Shown piece after piece: positions 49,000 to 62,639 of a DNA stretch of 64,000 nucleotides; position 1 is the first letter of the stretch; every line of letters begins with the position of its first letter. A program made the translations under genes and the position numbers. This DNA is from Sinotaia quadrata. Lineage: Eukaryota > Mollusca > Gastropoda > Architaenioglossa > Viviparidae. A model generated the notes under the pieces. The model was not told the DNA's origin and did no database searches. It saw nothing but the letters and a program-made list of their open reading frames with translations. The DNA lies in NCBI GenBank assembly GCA_028829895.1, contig CM054177.1:28843564-28907563 (forward strand), in the 5' to 3' direction.

Positions 49000-49400
49000 A
49001 ACTTTCATAGATTTGTATAAATGCATTTTATTTTGGTACTGAAAGTCAATATTTCTGGAAAAAAAATATTCTCGTTCATTTCTGAGACTGGCTTTTCACA
49101 ATAGCAACATAACGTGACTAGAGTTTAAAATTTCTTCAACAAAGTTTCGATTTATCCCCCTTGGGTGGAACTGTTATGTTAACTACGATACTATTAGTCA
49201 GAAAAACTACTCATCTAGTCGGAACTGGTTTGGATTGCACCAGCAAGTTCTAGCATAATCTTTACATGATTTGTTATTTTAACTCTGATATTTACAAAAA
49301 TATCATCATGAGCAGTACCCAAGGTAATGTCATGTTGACAGTTAATAAATTATATAATAATTAAGTTTATAAATAGTAATATGTAAATTTAGACTACCAC
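49000..49400 (-). mobile_element. Dispersed repeat family R2, copy d (3'-truncated)
   Basis: The reverse complement opens TGTGGTAGTCTAAATTTAC and includes CCTTGGGTACTGCTCATGAT, AACTTGCTGGTGCAATCC and AAACTTTGTTGAAGAA. It is clearly R2 but the most diverged copy. Confidence 0.75.
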
Positions 49401-50007
49401 AGTAATATTAATAAGAACAAATGCATATATATATATATATAACGACTATTCAACTATTAAATTAATATAACACTAGTCATTTATTGTTAATTTTAAAAGC
49501 TTTAGATGTACAATCCTAAATAAATAAAATAGTACACAAAACAAATAATAAATGCGAGAGATTAACTAAACCCTATCCTTCTGATAAAAGGAAACAATAA
49601 CAGTACTACGGAGGGTGCCACTGGGAAAAAATAATTACTTGCTGGAAATCTCTCCCTCTGCCACTCTTTACTCACCCATTCACACTTGTCTCCCCTATTA
49701 CTCTATCAGTCACCCTTCACTGTCCACCTTCCTCGATACGTACATTTCCCTACCCACTTAACTCATCTGTCCTTTCTCTTCCTCACCCAAGTATCTGCAT
49801 TATCTTTTACGTGGAAATATATAAATATCACAACCGTGAGAATGCTGGGTTGTTTTAAGTTCTTCTAAAGCAAATAATTTGTACAATTATTAGAATTTCA
49901 AGAGTATTATTTCTGAAAAGGTAAATAAAAGCATCTTTAGTTGTTGTATGTTCCATTCATGGTTTCTCGACTCAAGAGTGTAGACGTCTTGGCCTATTAT
50001 CTTCAGA

Positions 50008-50275
50008 CATTTTGTCTCGGCTCACTGTCTTCAAACATTTTGTCTCGGCTCACTGTCTTCAAACATTTTGTCTCAGCTCACTGACTCCAAACATTTTTGT
50101 CTCGGCTCACTGTCTTCAAACATTTTGTCTCAGCTCACTGTCTTCAAACAATTTGTCTCAGCTCACTGTCTTCAAACATTTTGTCTCGGCTCACTGTCTT
50201 CAAACATTTTGTCTCGGCTCACTGTCTTCAAACATTTAGTCTCAGCTCACTGTTTTCAACAACTTTGTCTCGGCT
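50008..50275. repeat. 28-bp minisatellite, about 9 copies
   Basis: Unit: TTGTCTCGGCTCACTGTCTT followed by CAAACATT, alternating CTCGG/CTCAG. 28 is not a multiple of 3, so repetitive peptides cycle through frames and are not genes. The stretch 49,400-50,000 shows nothing else. Confidence 0.96.
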
Positions 50276-50924
50276 CAGGTCTTAAGACGACTTTACACTA
50301 TTTGTTAAACTGTTTGTATTGATGGTCTAAAACGAGGCTATCGAGTGAAGCAAAACTGATTACTGTTCGTCTGTTGTGAGTGCATCACATCTGAGGAGAA
50401 ATAATTATCGACTCTTGACCGCTAAAGTTAAGTTTAATATAACGTGCAATTTCCATCCAACAGCAGCAGTGTGGAGTGTGCTTATCAAAATCACTCAGTC
50501 AAAATTAAAACTGAAAGATAACCTCGTTGAAGCGTTATCTTCTCATTCAGTCAACTTGACAGTTCTGAGAAAACTCAAATCAGAGGTGCAGCAAATTGAT
50601 GTGCGCTGTTTTCGTTATGCTATTATAATTGATGTGCACTGTTTTCGTTATAATTGCTATTAACTATTATTATTATTGTACCTTCGTATTTCTTCTCAGA
50701 CTTTTATCATTGTAATTATGGTTTGTATGAGCTCTTGGAAAATGATGACTAGCAGGACTGTACTCGGCAAAACATATGGTTTAAAGGACTGTTCATGGAA
50801 TAAACGAAAATGCAAACGACTCTCCTGTCCACAAATTAGGCTTTAAGCATAAATTTCTATATCTTCGAGGAAAATGTGAAAAGATAATAAAGAAAGAAAT
50901 GATAAAAAGAAAGTCCACAAACTG

Positions 50925-51150
50925 ATGTTTATGAACGAGAAATTGGACATTATCGCAAGAAAAACCACATACTGTAGTACTTAGACGAGAAATTGGACAT
51001 TATCGCAAGAAAAACCACATACTGCAGTACTTAGACGAGAAATTGGACATTATCGCAAGAAAAACCACATACTGTAGTACTTAGACGAGAAGTTGGACAT
51101 TATCGCAAGAAAAACCACATACTGTAGTACTTAGACGAGAAGTTGGACAC
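50925..51150. repeat. 50-bp minisatellite, 4.5 copies
   Basis: Unit: GACGAGAAATTGGACATTAT, then CGCAAGAAAAACCACATACT, then GTAGTACTTA. Confidence 0.96.
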
Positions 51151-51185
51151 TGTAACACGCATATTGGTGCTCGTCCTCCAATGTA

Positions 51186-51318
<133 letters not shown>

Positions 51319-51319
51319 C

Positions 51320-51473
51320 CAACGCCACCTAGTTAATGTTGTTTTTTTAAAATTAATCATCCATAACTAATTACAATTAATCTTGATTTATTTTATTAAT
51401 AATTCTCCAGAAGACATCACTCGTTTCTCTCCATGTTTTCTTTGTTCCACAACATTAAAGACAAACTTTTACC
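51320..51473 (+). mobile_element. Dispersed repeat family R1, copy 4 (3'-truncated)
   Basis: CAACGCCACCTAGTTAATG through ATTAATAATTCTCCAGAAGA to CAACATTAAAGACAAACTTT; then unrelated sequence. It shares the first half of copies 1 and 2. No gene was seen in 51,480-52,650. Confidence 0.85.
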
Positions 51474-52669
51474 ATGTATGTGTGCGCGCGCGTATATGTA
51501 TGTGCGCGTGTCTGTAAAAGAATGGTAGGGGCCTATAAATCTAAAAGCTGTAGTCCAGTCAGATTTTTATTATTCCCTATCGAAGCACTGATACCTCTCG
51601 CAAAACTAATTTCTTTCGGAAAATATTTAGAAAAGAAAAGTATTTAGAAATATTTAGAAAAGTACATTTATGCGAGAGAATAGATTTAGTATGGATACAA
51701 TTGAGACATTTTCTGCCTGCAAGAGATCCTTATAGGTCTCGTGTTCTTTTTCGGCTAGCCAAGACTGAACCGAGTTAGTTCATTCAGAATGAGCGAAAGG
51801 GATGAATTTCGGCTTAGTGATTATAAACTGCAGAAATGCGAAGAAACATTTTTGTAAAAATAAAGGAAGCAAGTGCTAACATTCAGTTTCAATTCAAACG
51901 ATTGCATTTAAAAAAAAAAAAAGATTTTGTCTATATTTAAGCTAAGTTTCGTAGGTATTACTTCCTGATCAGTGATGAAGTTATGTAAGAATGCATGCAC
52001 TTTTCATACTTCCACAATTTTCCTCATTATAAGAATGAAGAATACATAGGAATTTTCCTCGTTATAAAAATGAAGAATACACAGGAAAAAAACATTTTGA
52101 ATGCAGAAAAAAAAAAAAAATTAAAAAAAAGAGAGATGCTTCTGAGCTATATATAGAACTCCGTAATCACAGCTTAAATAACATACACCAGCCGAGACCG
52201 CTGAATTCTGAAACCAATAATAGCAAGATGTGATATTCCTGTGGTCAACAGTTAAAATACAATGTTTTCCTGCACAAAAATAGGATATTGTTTTAATAAT
52301 AGTTCTCACCCTTATTTCTCTTTTCATATAAATTTCCCTTTGAAACATTTATAATTCTGAAATAATAATAAATGTAAAATATCCGGACTTGGTCATGGCC
52401 AGCATATCTTGCTGTTCATTTAATTGTCGTGACGTTCAACAAACTGGCGATTTATTTTTAGCTTTTGCTATCGTTTGAACTAATAGAAGGATCTTATGAT
52501 TCTTTAACCATCGCACTCTCCATGAGAGTGCTGTTTGACACTCAATTCCTGTAGTTAGCGTTCGACTTCTTGTCTAACTGTCAGAAGAAGGGAAGTAATA
52601 CTCGGTAAAATTTTGGTGCCATAAGAAAAGGGAGAGTATACGTATTTTTAAAAGATGATTATCAAAATA

Positions 52670-53040
52670 AAAATTCTATAAAAATACAACTAATGTAAAT
52701 AATATAGCGAGGAAGCTAAATATATAGCCAATTGCAAACAATGTAGCCAGAAAGCTAAATATACAGCAAAGTGTAAATAGTGTAGCGAGGAAAGTTAAAA
52801 TTTACAACCATTTGTAAACAGTGTAGCGAGGAAGGATAAATTATACAGCCAAATGTAAATAGTGTAGCGAAGAAATAAAATATACATGTAAGTGTATAAA
52901 ATGTAACATAGAAACCAGATATACAAATGAGTGTAAAGCGTGTTACTAAGATGTTAACTATACAATTAAGTGTAAGCAGAGTAGCTAAAAATGTAAGTGT
53001 ATAATTAAGTAGTAAATACTGTACACATTTATATTGTATC
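52670..53040. repeat. About 40-bp degenerate minisatellite
   Basis: Units of the form GTGTAAATAGTGTAGCGAGG, AAGCTAAATATACAGCCAA; the best copies are at 52,740-52,880. Confidence 0.88.
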
Positions 53041-55430
53041 ATGACCTGTATCAACAGGATTTAGTTGCAGAAACAAACTTTCATTTGTATCATTGAAATA
53101 TTCATTTTGTCGCTCTTAATGTATACTTTAACTCGGGTAAGCAGACATTGTTAAACTCACACTAATCACGTTTCACACCTGCTTCCAATTTTTGAGGATG
53201 GAATTGTTCAAGCCTGTTTGAAAGGGAGAGATATTTTAGGTTGTCAGTTGGGGAAATGAAAGGAGACAACTTTATAGCAAGTCCGTTCTTATATTTGTTG
53301 CATTCCAGCATTTGTTTAAAGACCCTGTCTCAGCTTGAGAATTTAAAGGTTGTTAATTTTAACGTCACACCTAGGCTGACGACAAACTGGCTGCCAGACT
53401 CACCCTTCAGTCTCCATAAATTAATTCTCTTGATTTAGATATTAATTATAGTGACAGATGAATCTTGTGTAATATTGCGTCTAAAAAGACTAATTATGTA
53501 TACAAAAGTCACTCATACAGCTCCGCCCCCAGCCTAATTCTCCTTTGGTCTCATGCTAATAATTAGTTAATCTCCGTTATTAAGATAACAAAACATAAAA
53601 CTTTAATATTTAACAAAATAGTGAGTCCAAAAAATCAATACATATAAATATGAAGGTCATCCGGACCACCTATTGTCTTTGAATGTTTGTACTAATCATA
53701 ACAGGAATTCTGATCTCAGAGTCTGTCAAATTTATCTTTCCATCAGGTGGTTATCGGAAAAGTCTCTGGCAATTCATACATCAACTTATTCACGTCACAG
53801 GTAGATCCCAATCCGATGTTTTGCCTGAATACAGATCACACAGAAGTTGATCAGTTAATTTAAGTGTATATTTTTCATTGGGTAATATAACCTTGGCCAT
53901 GACCCATGGTCAAATGGAAGTATGTGCAGAAATCCAACAGGTCCAGTTGAAGTAATCATGCGTAAGTGTAAAAAGATGGCCTTGACCATGAATAGCATCA
54001 ATGATGGTGTAGGGATTGACCACTTCAAAGGGGGGAACCAACTCCGAAATACTGTGGTAACTAAGTGCACAGATGTGAATTGGTGAACTTGGGAAATAGC
54101 CTTGACCCTTAGGTTAGGCTGACCAGTTTTTTTTTTTAATAATGGAGATAAATGGGTGCTGGGTGGTTTTTCTCAATGTGATGACACATGAGGTGTGTAA
54201 CAGGAGAGGCGTGGTCTAAGTGTAAAGATAGATCGAAATGTCGTATGAATGAATAGCCTAAGAAAGGCTTTATTCCAAAACAGGACAAACTGTAGGGAAA
54301 CTTTATTGAAAGCAAATAGGATAGAGAAAAAAAAAGAAACATGGAAAACTAGGAACCGGATTAGACTTCCTGTAGAGAGAAACTAAGACCTTAAGGGATG
54401 CTAAAGTTTTCTCTGACTAGATTGATTAACAATGGAAAATTGTAATTGTGGGAGGTTTGCTATTTGATTTCTGTTTTCTTTTCTTTAATTGTTAATTTTT
54501 TTGTTTAATATAAATATTTTGTTAATTTTCATTTGTCTTGCATCATTTCTTATCATCTTCTCTTCATGTAAAATTCATCATTGTATTAATTTTACCTGTC
54601 TTTTGTCTTTGTCCAATGAAAAGTGAGGAATTCCTTCCACTGGGTACTCGTTCGAGCTACCGGAAGTGGTTGTCCACAATTGATGTGTTGTTATAATTAT
54701 TCATTAATTTACGGGCGACCAACAGTACTGCCTGCTGCTTTGCAGAAGTGTGTACAGTACGGACTGTCGCTATATTTAAAGTTTAATTCATCAGACATAC
54801 TGGCTTTGTGGAAAAAAAACACAATCTCATGGAGCAAGGACAATGTAAAGTATGTATTATCGCCGACTACAGCCAATGTAATTAGGTCTACATATTATTC
54901 CAATCACAGACTTAATATATCTTGGTGGTAGTAAAGGTCACAAAGGTCAGCACATTGATAATGTATTAAATACATATAGTATGCGCTTTAAGTGTCAATC
55001 TCTTCTCTAGAAAACTGACTGCCGGTTTTCAGTAGTGTATAGCGTATGTTTGTTTGGCGTGTGCGTGTGTATGTGTGTATCTAGAGTCATGCGTGACTCT
55101 ACCCAACAAAACTAAAATTTTATTATTCAGATATGGGAGGGGAATAACTATGCTGGGTATAAGAAATGTTATTTTGCACGGTTGTCTACCTTGCTGAAGA
55201 GACCATTCTGTTTGTGTGCGTTCGATATGGGCCCATATTAATAGTTCAAAAAAAGACAGAAATTAATGACATCTATTAAATCCGCTTTTATTCATATTTT
55301 GCAACAAAAATAATTTTAAAATCACACACATATAAATAAATTAAAATAAATTAAAAGAATATATAGTAATAAATACAATTTAAATAAATGAGAAGTAAGG
55401 AAAGCAAACATTAATTTATTTGTTTGTTTT
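53040..55430. other. Intergenic, no gene recognised
   Basis: Several open frames of 60-100 codons (for example 54623-54931, plus strand) have no family resemblance I can name and no splice partners. A CTCCGCCCCC patch lies at 53,520. Confidence 0.5.
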
Positions 55431-56950
55431 CAGGTGTACTTGCTGCTGTCAAGAAAACCTTTGCCTCAAATGACAACCGTGAGTTTTAGCAACGCCTGAC
55501 TGCGTTTTGTGCTGATGGGGCCAGAGTCAACTTTATCAAGGACAATGGTGTCAAAGGAACTGCCCTTGGCTTGTCTTCATCGAGTAGAGTTGACCGTCAT
55601 GGGAATGGTGAAAAACTGCAGAGATGCTGACCACGTTAGTGATGTTCTTCACTGACCACCTCAGTCCAAAAAGTAGAAAACTGAAGAACTTGGCTACTGA
55701 ACTTGGAATCAAGTTCGCAATCCTGCTAGGGTGAACGTCGCCAGATGGACTCCTCATTTGCAAAAGGTTCTGCACATCCTGCTTTACACTGAGACCAACA
55801 CTGAAATCGTCAACAGCACAGTGAGCACCTTGTTAGCACATCCTGCTTTACACTGAGACCAACACTGAAATCGTCAACAGCACAGTGAGCACCTTGTTAG
55901 CACATCCTGCTTTACACTGAGACCAACACTGAAATCGGGCAGTATGGAGTGGTTCAACAGCACAGTGAGCACCTTGTTAGCACATCCTGCTTTACACTGA
56001 GACCAACACTGAAATCGGGCAGTATGGAGTGGTTCAACAGCACAGCGAGCACCTTGCCAGCACATCCAAGAATGCTTTAATCATGGGAGATCACGGAATG
56101 TGGCAAAGCAAATGAAAACTTTCTCATTTCTTACAATGGCCTATTTCTGATGAATTTCTTTGGAGTCATCAGCAGTCTGAGTGAAATCCTTTAGTCCAAC
56201 AAGACCAAATTTTCTACTGGTGTTTCAGCTCTGCAAAACACAATCACAAGACTGGACAACTTGATGATCAGGCTACTACCCCCCCCCCCAGGGCTACCTT
56301 CATACGTTTCTTTGCAATGTTGCAGCAAACTCAGAAAATTTCCCAGTTCCAGGGTGTGGCAATCAGCAGTGTTACCTGCTAATGTTCAAGTTGAGCCCAC
56401 ACAGAATAAGATGATTTCTAGTCTGCCAAGTCCTCTGAAGGAAACCATTAAGGCAATTGTTACCTACACAACAAAAGGAATGAAGACCAGAATGAGCGCC
56501 CTTCTTGTATCTGACCTGGAGCTGAATGGTGAGACCAAAGGAGTTACAAGCTTCAAGATCTTCAACCATGATTCCTGGCCTATGGATGACAATGACTTGG
56601 TCGACTTCGTTGATGATGAGATCAAAACACTGCGACTTGTTCAAAGAGCCACTTGAATGAGACCACAGAAAAGGTGTTTCGACAGTGGCGCAGCTTGAAA
56701 ACACTGGGGTGAGAGAGTTTAGTGAAAAAAAGCTACTCAGGGCTCTGGGCTACCTTGCTGACCAAGGATCCATACAAGTCAGACTACAAGAATCTGGTGT
56801 ACCTTTTTCAGATCCTCCTGGTCTTCCTGATCAGCTCTGCCCAGTATGAGAGAATCTATCTATCATGAACCCATTGGGTGCAAAATATATCTCAAAGTTC
56901 AAACTGAAACCCGAAAGTAATGAGTGATTACTAGCGATCTGTTAACTACC
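55431..56950 (+). pseudogene. hAT-type transposase-derived pseudogene
   Basis: Fragments in several frames recall hAT transposases and the domesticated ZNF862/KIAA1586-like proteins. Near the start is TAFCADGARVNFIKDNGVKG, resembling the catalytic-core CSDGA-x-N...NGV region. In the middle are blocks reading TLSVGVSQCK-like and QFQGVAI-type scraps. Near the end is NLVYLFQILLVFLISSAQYE followed by RIYLS, matching the C-terminal dimerisation motif (L-L-x-x-P-x-S-x-A-x-C-E-R-x-F-S) with Pro and Cys lost. Stops after REF, after DRHGNGEKLQRC and at many later points, plus frameshifts, show it is dead. An internal tandem duplication lies at 55795-56066. An AG (TTTGTTTTCAG) just before 55431 looks like a splice acceptor, so it may descend from an intron-containing gene. 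Confidence 0.75.
55795..56066. repeat. Tandem duplication inside the hAT pseudogene
   Basis: Four copies of CACATCCTGCTTTACACTGA, then GACCAACACTGAAATCG, with 64- and 81-bp spacing. The 81-bp units carry an extra GGGCAGTATGGAGTGGT. Because this changes length by 17 bp, the frame shifts between units. Confidence 0.95.
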
Positions 56951-57580
56951 CATATCGCAAGCTTTCAAAGATTGGATTTGCATTATCAGTCATAGAAAGG
57001 CTTGTTTGAGCTCAACGCAAATTATTTAGTAGTGCAATAATCTTACATCAGTGAGTGAAGAGACAGGAAAGAAAATAAATAATATTAAAAAGAAAGAACA
57101 ATGACAACGCCAGCTGTTTCAATATTCACAGCAAGACGCCTCAGGGGAGGAAATTCAGGAATGAACAGCCCTATTTTTGACATGCAATGATAAAAATGGT
57201 ATCGTGCGCCCACTGTCCATTGACGCATTGAGATTGCCCAAGAGTGTAACAATTTGCTGCTGTGAAAAGTCACTTCTCGATGCCAGTTGAGTTCCCCCGC
57301 AGTGCTATAAATAAAATTCCTTTTATAAACCATATATATATCCAACAGACATTAAAAATAGTCGTCAAATAAGTTGATAATTGCAAGTTGATAATTTTCA
57401 GATGAAGAGATATATACAAAGTACAGCATGCAGAAGAATAACTAAAGAAGAAAGAAATAAAATGCTCAAAACTAATATTAATATTAATCAACAATGGGTT
57501 AGGAAGTTTGTCACTTTATGCAATGTCTACAGATCCTATACCATTCTCTAGCCACCACAATATTATTATTGAAAATCTCA

Positions 57581-57620
57581 GAGAGAGAGAGAGAGAGGGG
57601 GAGGGAGGGAGAGAGGAGAA
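57581..57620. repeat. (GA)n / (GGGA)n tract
   Basis: AGAGAGAGAGAGAG then GGGGGAGGGAGGGAGAG. No gene was seen in 56,950-58,010. Confidence 0.93.
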
Positions 57621-58009
57621 AGAGAATGAAAAATGTAATTATCCCCAGGATGAGTGTGGTATTTAATTTCGCCCATACCAAGGTATTTGTGGCAGAAAGC
57701 CTGTAGGCTTAATAATCAGACACGACACTTCCAAATTTTCAATGCTATCTCCGAAGTTCACCCGTAAGTTAAAAGCCGTAGGAAAGCCACCTACGACTTC
57801 GTTAGGCAGACTGGTCAAGCTACCAAACTGGGAAAGGCATGGGGCAGGTGCTAAATATAGACACAACAGCGCTCCATTTTGAATATCATTACTGCTTGTA
57901 TAGGTAACCGAGGGTAATGGCCTCGAACGATTAACGGTATTCAGAAGTAATAGTGCGTGTGGGTTAAGTTTGTTACTTTATGATGTCTGCATATCCAGAG
58001 CCATTCTCA

Positions 58010-58390
58010 GTAGCCACCATATTATTATTAGTGGGCGCTCGTTTGAATCAATTGTTTTGTCATTAGCCACCATATTATTATTAGTGGGCACTCGTTTGAA
58101 TCAACTGTTTTGTCATTAGCCACCATATTATTATTAGTGGGCACTCGTTTGAATCAACTGTTTTGTCATTAGCCACCATATTATTATTAGTGGGCACTCG
58201 TTTGAATCAAATGTTTTGTCATTAGCCACCATATTATTATTAGTGGGCACTCGTTTGAATCAACTGTTTTGTCATTAGCCGCCATATTATTATTAGTGGG
58301 CACTCGTTTGAATCAACTGTCTTGTCACGCGATTTTGTCACTAGTCACCATGTTAGTATTAGTGGGACTCGTTTGAATTAACTGACTTTG
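58010..58390. repeat. 53-bp minisatellite, about 7 copies
   Basis: Unit: GTCATTAGCCACCATATTAT, then TATTAGTGGGCACTCGTTTG, then AATCAACTGTTTT. The last two units are diverged. Confidence 0.96.
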
Positions 58391-58682
58391 TCACGACGTT
58401 GAAAACCTTTCTATTTCAGTTTCTATTAAAAAAAAACAACTAATTTTCATTGAAATTGTTTTGTATAGGATCTTGTGTACTTTACTCATTTTGCATTTCA
58501 AATTTGTTTTGAATATCGTTCAGGGAAAGGATGTCATAAAAACTACTTTAATATTATCATGAAATTTAATCTTGTCTTTACTAATCAAATCTAAATTATT
58601 AAAATATATGTTATGTATGAATGATTCTAACTGAAATAAAGAAATGGAACAATTTGAATATGATTGAGTGAATGGAATGATT

Positions 58683-59725
58683 GTGTGGCGGAGTAAATTT
58701 GCCTACCCTATTTCTAAACTTAATTGTTATATAAATTGTTAAATTGTCAAAATGACCTGATCTTGGGCAATCCTTATGATAGTATTTTGGGGAAGTGTCA
58801 GAGTTGAAGAAAACTACTTGGGTTGAGAATATGCTAGAAAATTGCTCATGCAATCGAAATCAATTCCAACTGGATGAGTAATTTTTTTTGACTAATAGTC
58901 TCGCACTTGTTCATAATAAATTCATCCACTAGGGATGGTTCAAAAGTTTCTTTGTTGAAGAAAGTGCATATTCTAATCACTTTGAATTTGATGAAATTTG
59001 AGTCCGGTCATAAAGGCGATCATTAGCTTATGGTAAGTTAACTGACTGATAAAGAAAAATGGACTTAGAATATTTTGTCCTTGTTTGCTATTGATCTATG
59101 ATTTTAATTAGAGAATGCTTATGTAATTGAACCATTATTTCTTTATTAATTTGACTACATGGTACATTATACTTGTGAGTGTTGATCGATGCTGTACTTC
59201 TTATCTGTGTATATCCGGCTAATGAAAATTGCTGCAGGATTTTGTAAGTCGAGAATATTTGTAAGAGAGAAAGGAAGTTAGAAACGAAATATGCCTGGAA
59301 TTTAGTGCTGCATTACTTTTGCAGAGAAAGCACGCCTTTTTTCCTTTTGCCACAGTCAGCAGTGACTACTGTCTTTGCTTGGTCAAATTGGTGTGTAAAT
59401 CCAGCTTTGTCATCATGTTATCAGTAAAACATGTTGCTGTAAGTTGATTCCTGTGAATTCCATTTGAGAGCCAATACAACAGAAATGGTGGCTTGACTTT
59501 TGCTCGAGAATTCATAAAGATTATTGTGAATGTTCTTCATGTTGTATTGAGTACTACACAAAACGTTGAGACATTCCTGCTGATGTGCTTGTTAGCGAAT
59601 GTGAAATTCAGGATGATTCTCTACGGTGTGCTTTGTGAGCTCGTTGAAAATTCTGGAACAATTACATAACGTGCCTAGAAGGAATCAAATAAAAATCCAA
59701 ATAAGACAGTGACTTATTGCATTTT
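58683..59725 (+). mobile_element. Dispersed repeat family R2, copy e (longest)
   Basis: Longest R2 copy: GTGTGGCGGAGTAAATTTGC at the start, CTTGGGCAATCCTTATGATA, TTTCTTTGTTGAAGAAAGTG, TTGTTTGCTATTGATCTATG, TTTAGTGCTGCATTACTTTT, and ATCAAATAAAAATCCAAATA before a GACAGTGACTTATTGC tail shared with copy c. About 1 kb, no long reading frame. Confidence 0.85.
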
Positions 59726-59739
59726 ATTTCACCATCATA

Positions 59740-60960
59740 CAGTCCAATAAAATGTCTTGCTGGGAGAAAAGATCAGTTTGCTTGAAAGGCACCTCCAAGA
59801 CATGTTCCTATTATTTTCATTTCTCAATTGGGGAAACACCTGTTCTTTCGAAGAGATACATACACATTCAGATTGACAGTCCTAGGAATTTCTCGTAGAC
59901 AATGCTGGCCAACTCAAAGCCAGTGCTTCAGTAACTTAAGTGATTTCCATTTACACAGAGGTAGTAATGGCTGAGAGAAATGACTGAGGACCTATAGAAT
60001 GCATATCTGGTGGCTGTGCTATGTAAAGTTGATTACATAATCGTATAGACATCATTAGATGGACTGTCCACTCCTCGGCACTTTTACCGGTATTTTGCAT
60101 CCTGACTTCACAACGCTTCACAAACAAATCTCAAAAGTGAAAGTGACAGACAATTAAATTCAGAAGGTTAAATAATTAAGAAAAAATATAATAATTAATT
60201 ATTACTTACGTCATTTGCGCTTTGGGTGTTACACTATCGACCTATCTACCTGTCGTATTTGGTGATGCATTTTCTACAGCACTCAGAGCAATGAAAAGTA
60301 GGCTTAGACTCGCAATGAGTGACTGCAGAGGAATTTCCGAAATACAAATTTTCTCGAGATCCCTTTTCCTCTTTATCGTCTACCATACTCTGGTGCTTAT
60401 TAATTAACAACATAAGGAAGAGGTGGGAATGACTTGAGCTGTGATGGTCAAGGTCTTTAAAATACAAATTGCTTTGCTTCTGTCTCTCTCTTTTTTTTTT
60501 CCCGCGCCAGTTCCGCACCTCTTGTCTTAACCCCGCCCCAAAACCTCTTGGCTTCGCCAGCGCGCGAGTCTCCTATTGCGCCACTGTTATTAATTGCCCT
60601 AGCAAGTCCGCATCACAGATCACACTTAGCGGACAGGTTCAGAGCACCGTATGCAAATTGAACAAACCGATGACTGCGGAGAACGTGGGTGGGTGGGGAC
60701 AGGAGGGGGTGAGGTACAAAGTCAGGCGACAGAATAAAGCTTCTGTCAGTATCCAGAGCATTTATCAGCTTTGCAGTGGCAATAGTTTTTGATGGAGTTT
60801 GTAAAGTACATTACTGAAAATTGACGTTGAATGGATGGCGAGCCTTCCGTGCATGAGAATGCTTCACGCATTGTGAAACATTTCCCGGGACTAAAAATAA
60901 TTTCTGCTGAATGACACACTGTCTTTGGTGTACACATTTTCCATGGTATGAGAAATCCTT
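59740..60960. other. Intergenic, no gene recognised
   Basis: A GC-richer patch at 60,510-60,610 (CCCCGCCCC, CGCGCGAG, GCGCCACTG) resembles decayed transposon ends; the reverse complement starts CAGTGGCGCAATAGGAGAC. Only one copy is visible. Confidence 0.45.
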
Positions 60961-60964
60961 TTCA

Positions 60965-61200
60965 ATGATATATGGGCTTTCTGGCAAATTTTACCTGGAA
61001 TTAAAAAATAGTTGAATGAAGTATTAGCTGGACCGACAAAGTTTACCTGGAATTAAATGATGTATTAGCTGGACCGGCAAATTTTATCTGGAATTAAAAA
61101 GAAAAATTGAACGATGTCTTAGCTGGGCCGGTAAATTTTACCTGAAATTAAAAAAAACAACTGAATGATGTGTTAGTTGGGCCGACAAATTTTCCGTGGC
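60965..61200. repeat. Degenerate 40-60 bp minisatellite
   Basis: Repeats of TTAGCTGGACCGACAAATTT and TACCTGGAATTAAAAAA, four loose copies. No gene was seen in 61,210-62,640. Confidence 0.85.
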
Positions 61201-62639
61201 GTCAAATTCCTTTTCAAATGACATATTGGTTTGACCGAAGAACTTTCCATCCAAAGAAAATGGGGGACCATGAATGAACCGTTATCCGGAATTAGTGGAG
61301 AAATTGCAAATTTTAACCCGTAAAAGATTCAGTCAGTTTTAAGATAAACACACAAAAACTACCTCTAGATTACGGAGAGATCTGACAAACTGAAGGGATG
61401 GGGGCGGAAATGTACTCTGCTCGATGAGATGTTTAGGGTTTCCGGTTGGTTTCCGGTTGATACAAATTTCCGTACAAAGCAACTACTCTGTTGCATGTGA
61501 TTATAACGCTCATTATTTTGTGGAATGCGTTTCCGGTCGCTGACGACATCGCGCTGATGTTAAATTTGTGAGCTACCTGTGAGGTGTTTTAGCACGAATG
61601 TTTGTATCTGTGTATTATTTCTTTCAACTACAAAGTCTTTGAGCAGTAGATCACGATTTGTGATACAATGACTTATCTCAGGGTTATTTATTCCAGTGAT
61701 TCATAACTCGGACAGGAATACAATCCCGTGGCCTATCTACTCAATAAAAAAAAATATGCTAAGCAGTTCCTTATATCACTAATGGTACTAGACAGATGTT
61801 ACCGTGATTTGAATACGGAAAATATTTAATTGTTTAGTTTTTTTCAAGACAAGTTTCGTCTCACTACCGGAGAATAGAATAATTCCTGCTTATACTAGCA
61901 ACGGAACAGGTTTTATAGAATCAGGTTTTCAAAAACATGTATCGTCTATTAAATAAAGTAAAATAAAATATTTTTCTGGTTATACTAGCAGTTAACAGTG
62001 CTTATACAACCAGGTTTCCAAAACATTTGTCTGCACAAAACAAGAGAATAAAATATTTTTTGGTTGTTCTAGCAGTTAAAAGTGCTGATACAATCAAGTT
62101 TGAACAAGCCTCTATCTGCGCCCTAAACAAAGTTTATAATTTCTAGTTATAATACCAATGTACATTCATTAAATTATTCCTCGTGATTTTCTATATTCAC
62201 ATTTCAGAAAGCATTCATGACATGTCAAAGCATAAATCCCTAAAGGCTGGCAGAGATTCTGAGCAAATCAGTTTCTGGAGATGCGATGAAATTCGACATT
62301 TAAAAAAACCCGAAGACATTTAGCTTGTCAAGTTCGTGCTCAGCTACAGGCAACAAACTGGTAGTAGGTCAAGAAAAAGTGACGTCAACGCGTGTGTCTT
62401 AAAAAAAAATTATCTTGACCTCACGAAGTAAAATCATGCAAGGAATGTGCGTATCGTAAAAATCTCCAACAATAGAAAATGGTTGTAGAGTGCACAGCAA
62501 CGTGGTGTAAAAAGCTCTTTTAAAATAACCATTTCATCATCATCAGAACCATAACTTACATGTCGTAGATCAAAGCCTTTGCCGGTCTGAGCCAGAGAAG
62601 GGCTAGTTACAGTATAAGCTCCCATCATCCCATAGCCAA

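Noticed and set aside
54623..54931. 102-codon plus-strand frame
   Set aside because: No recognisable motif; the length is possible by chance in this sequence.
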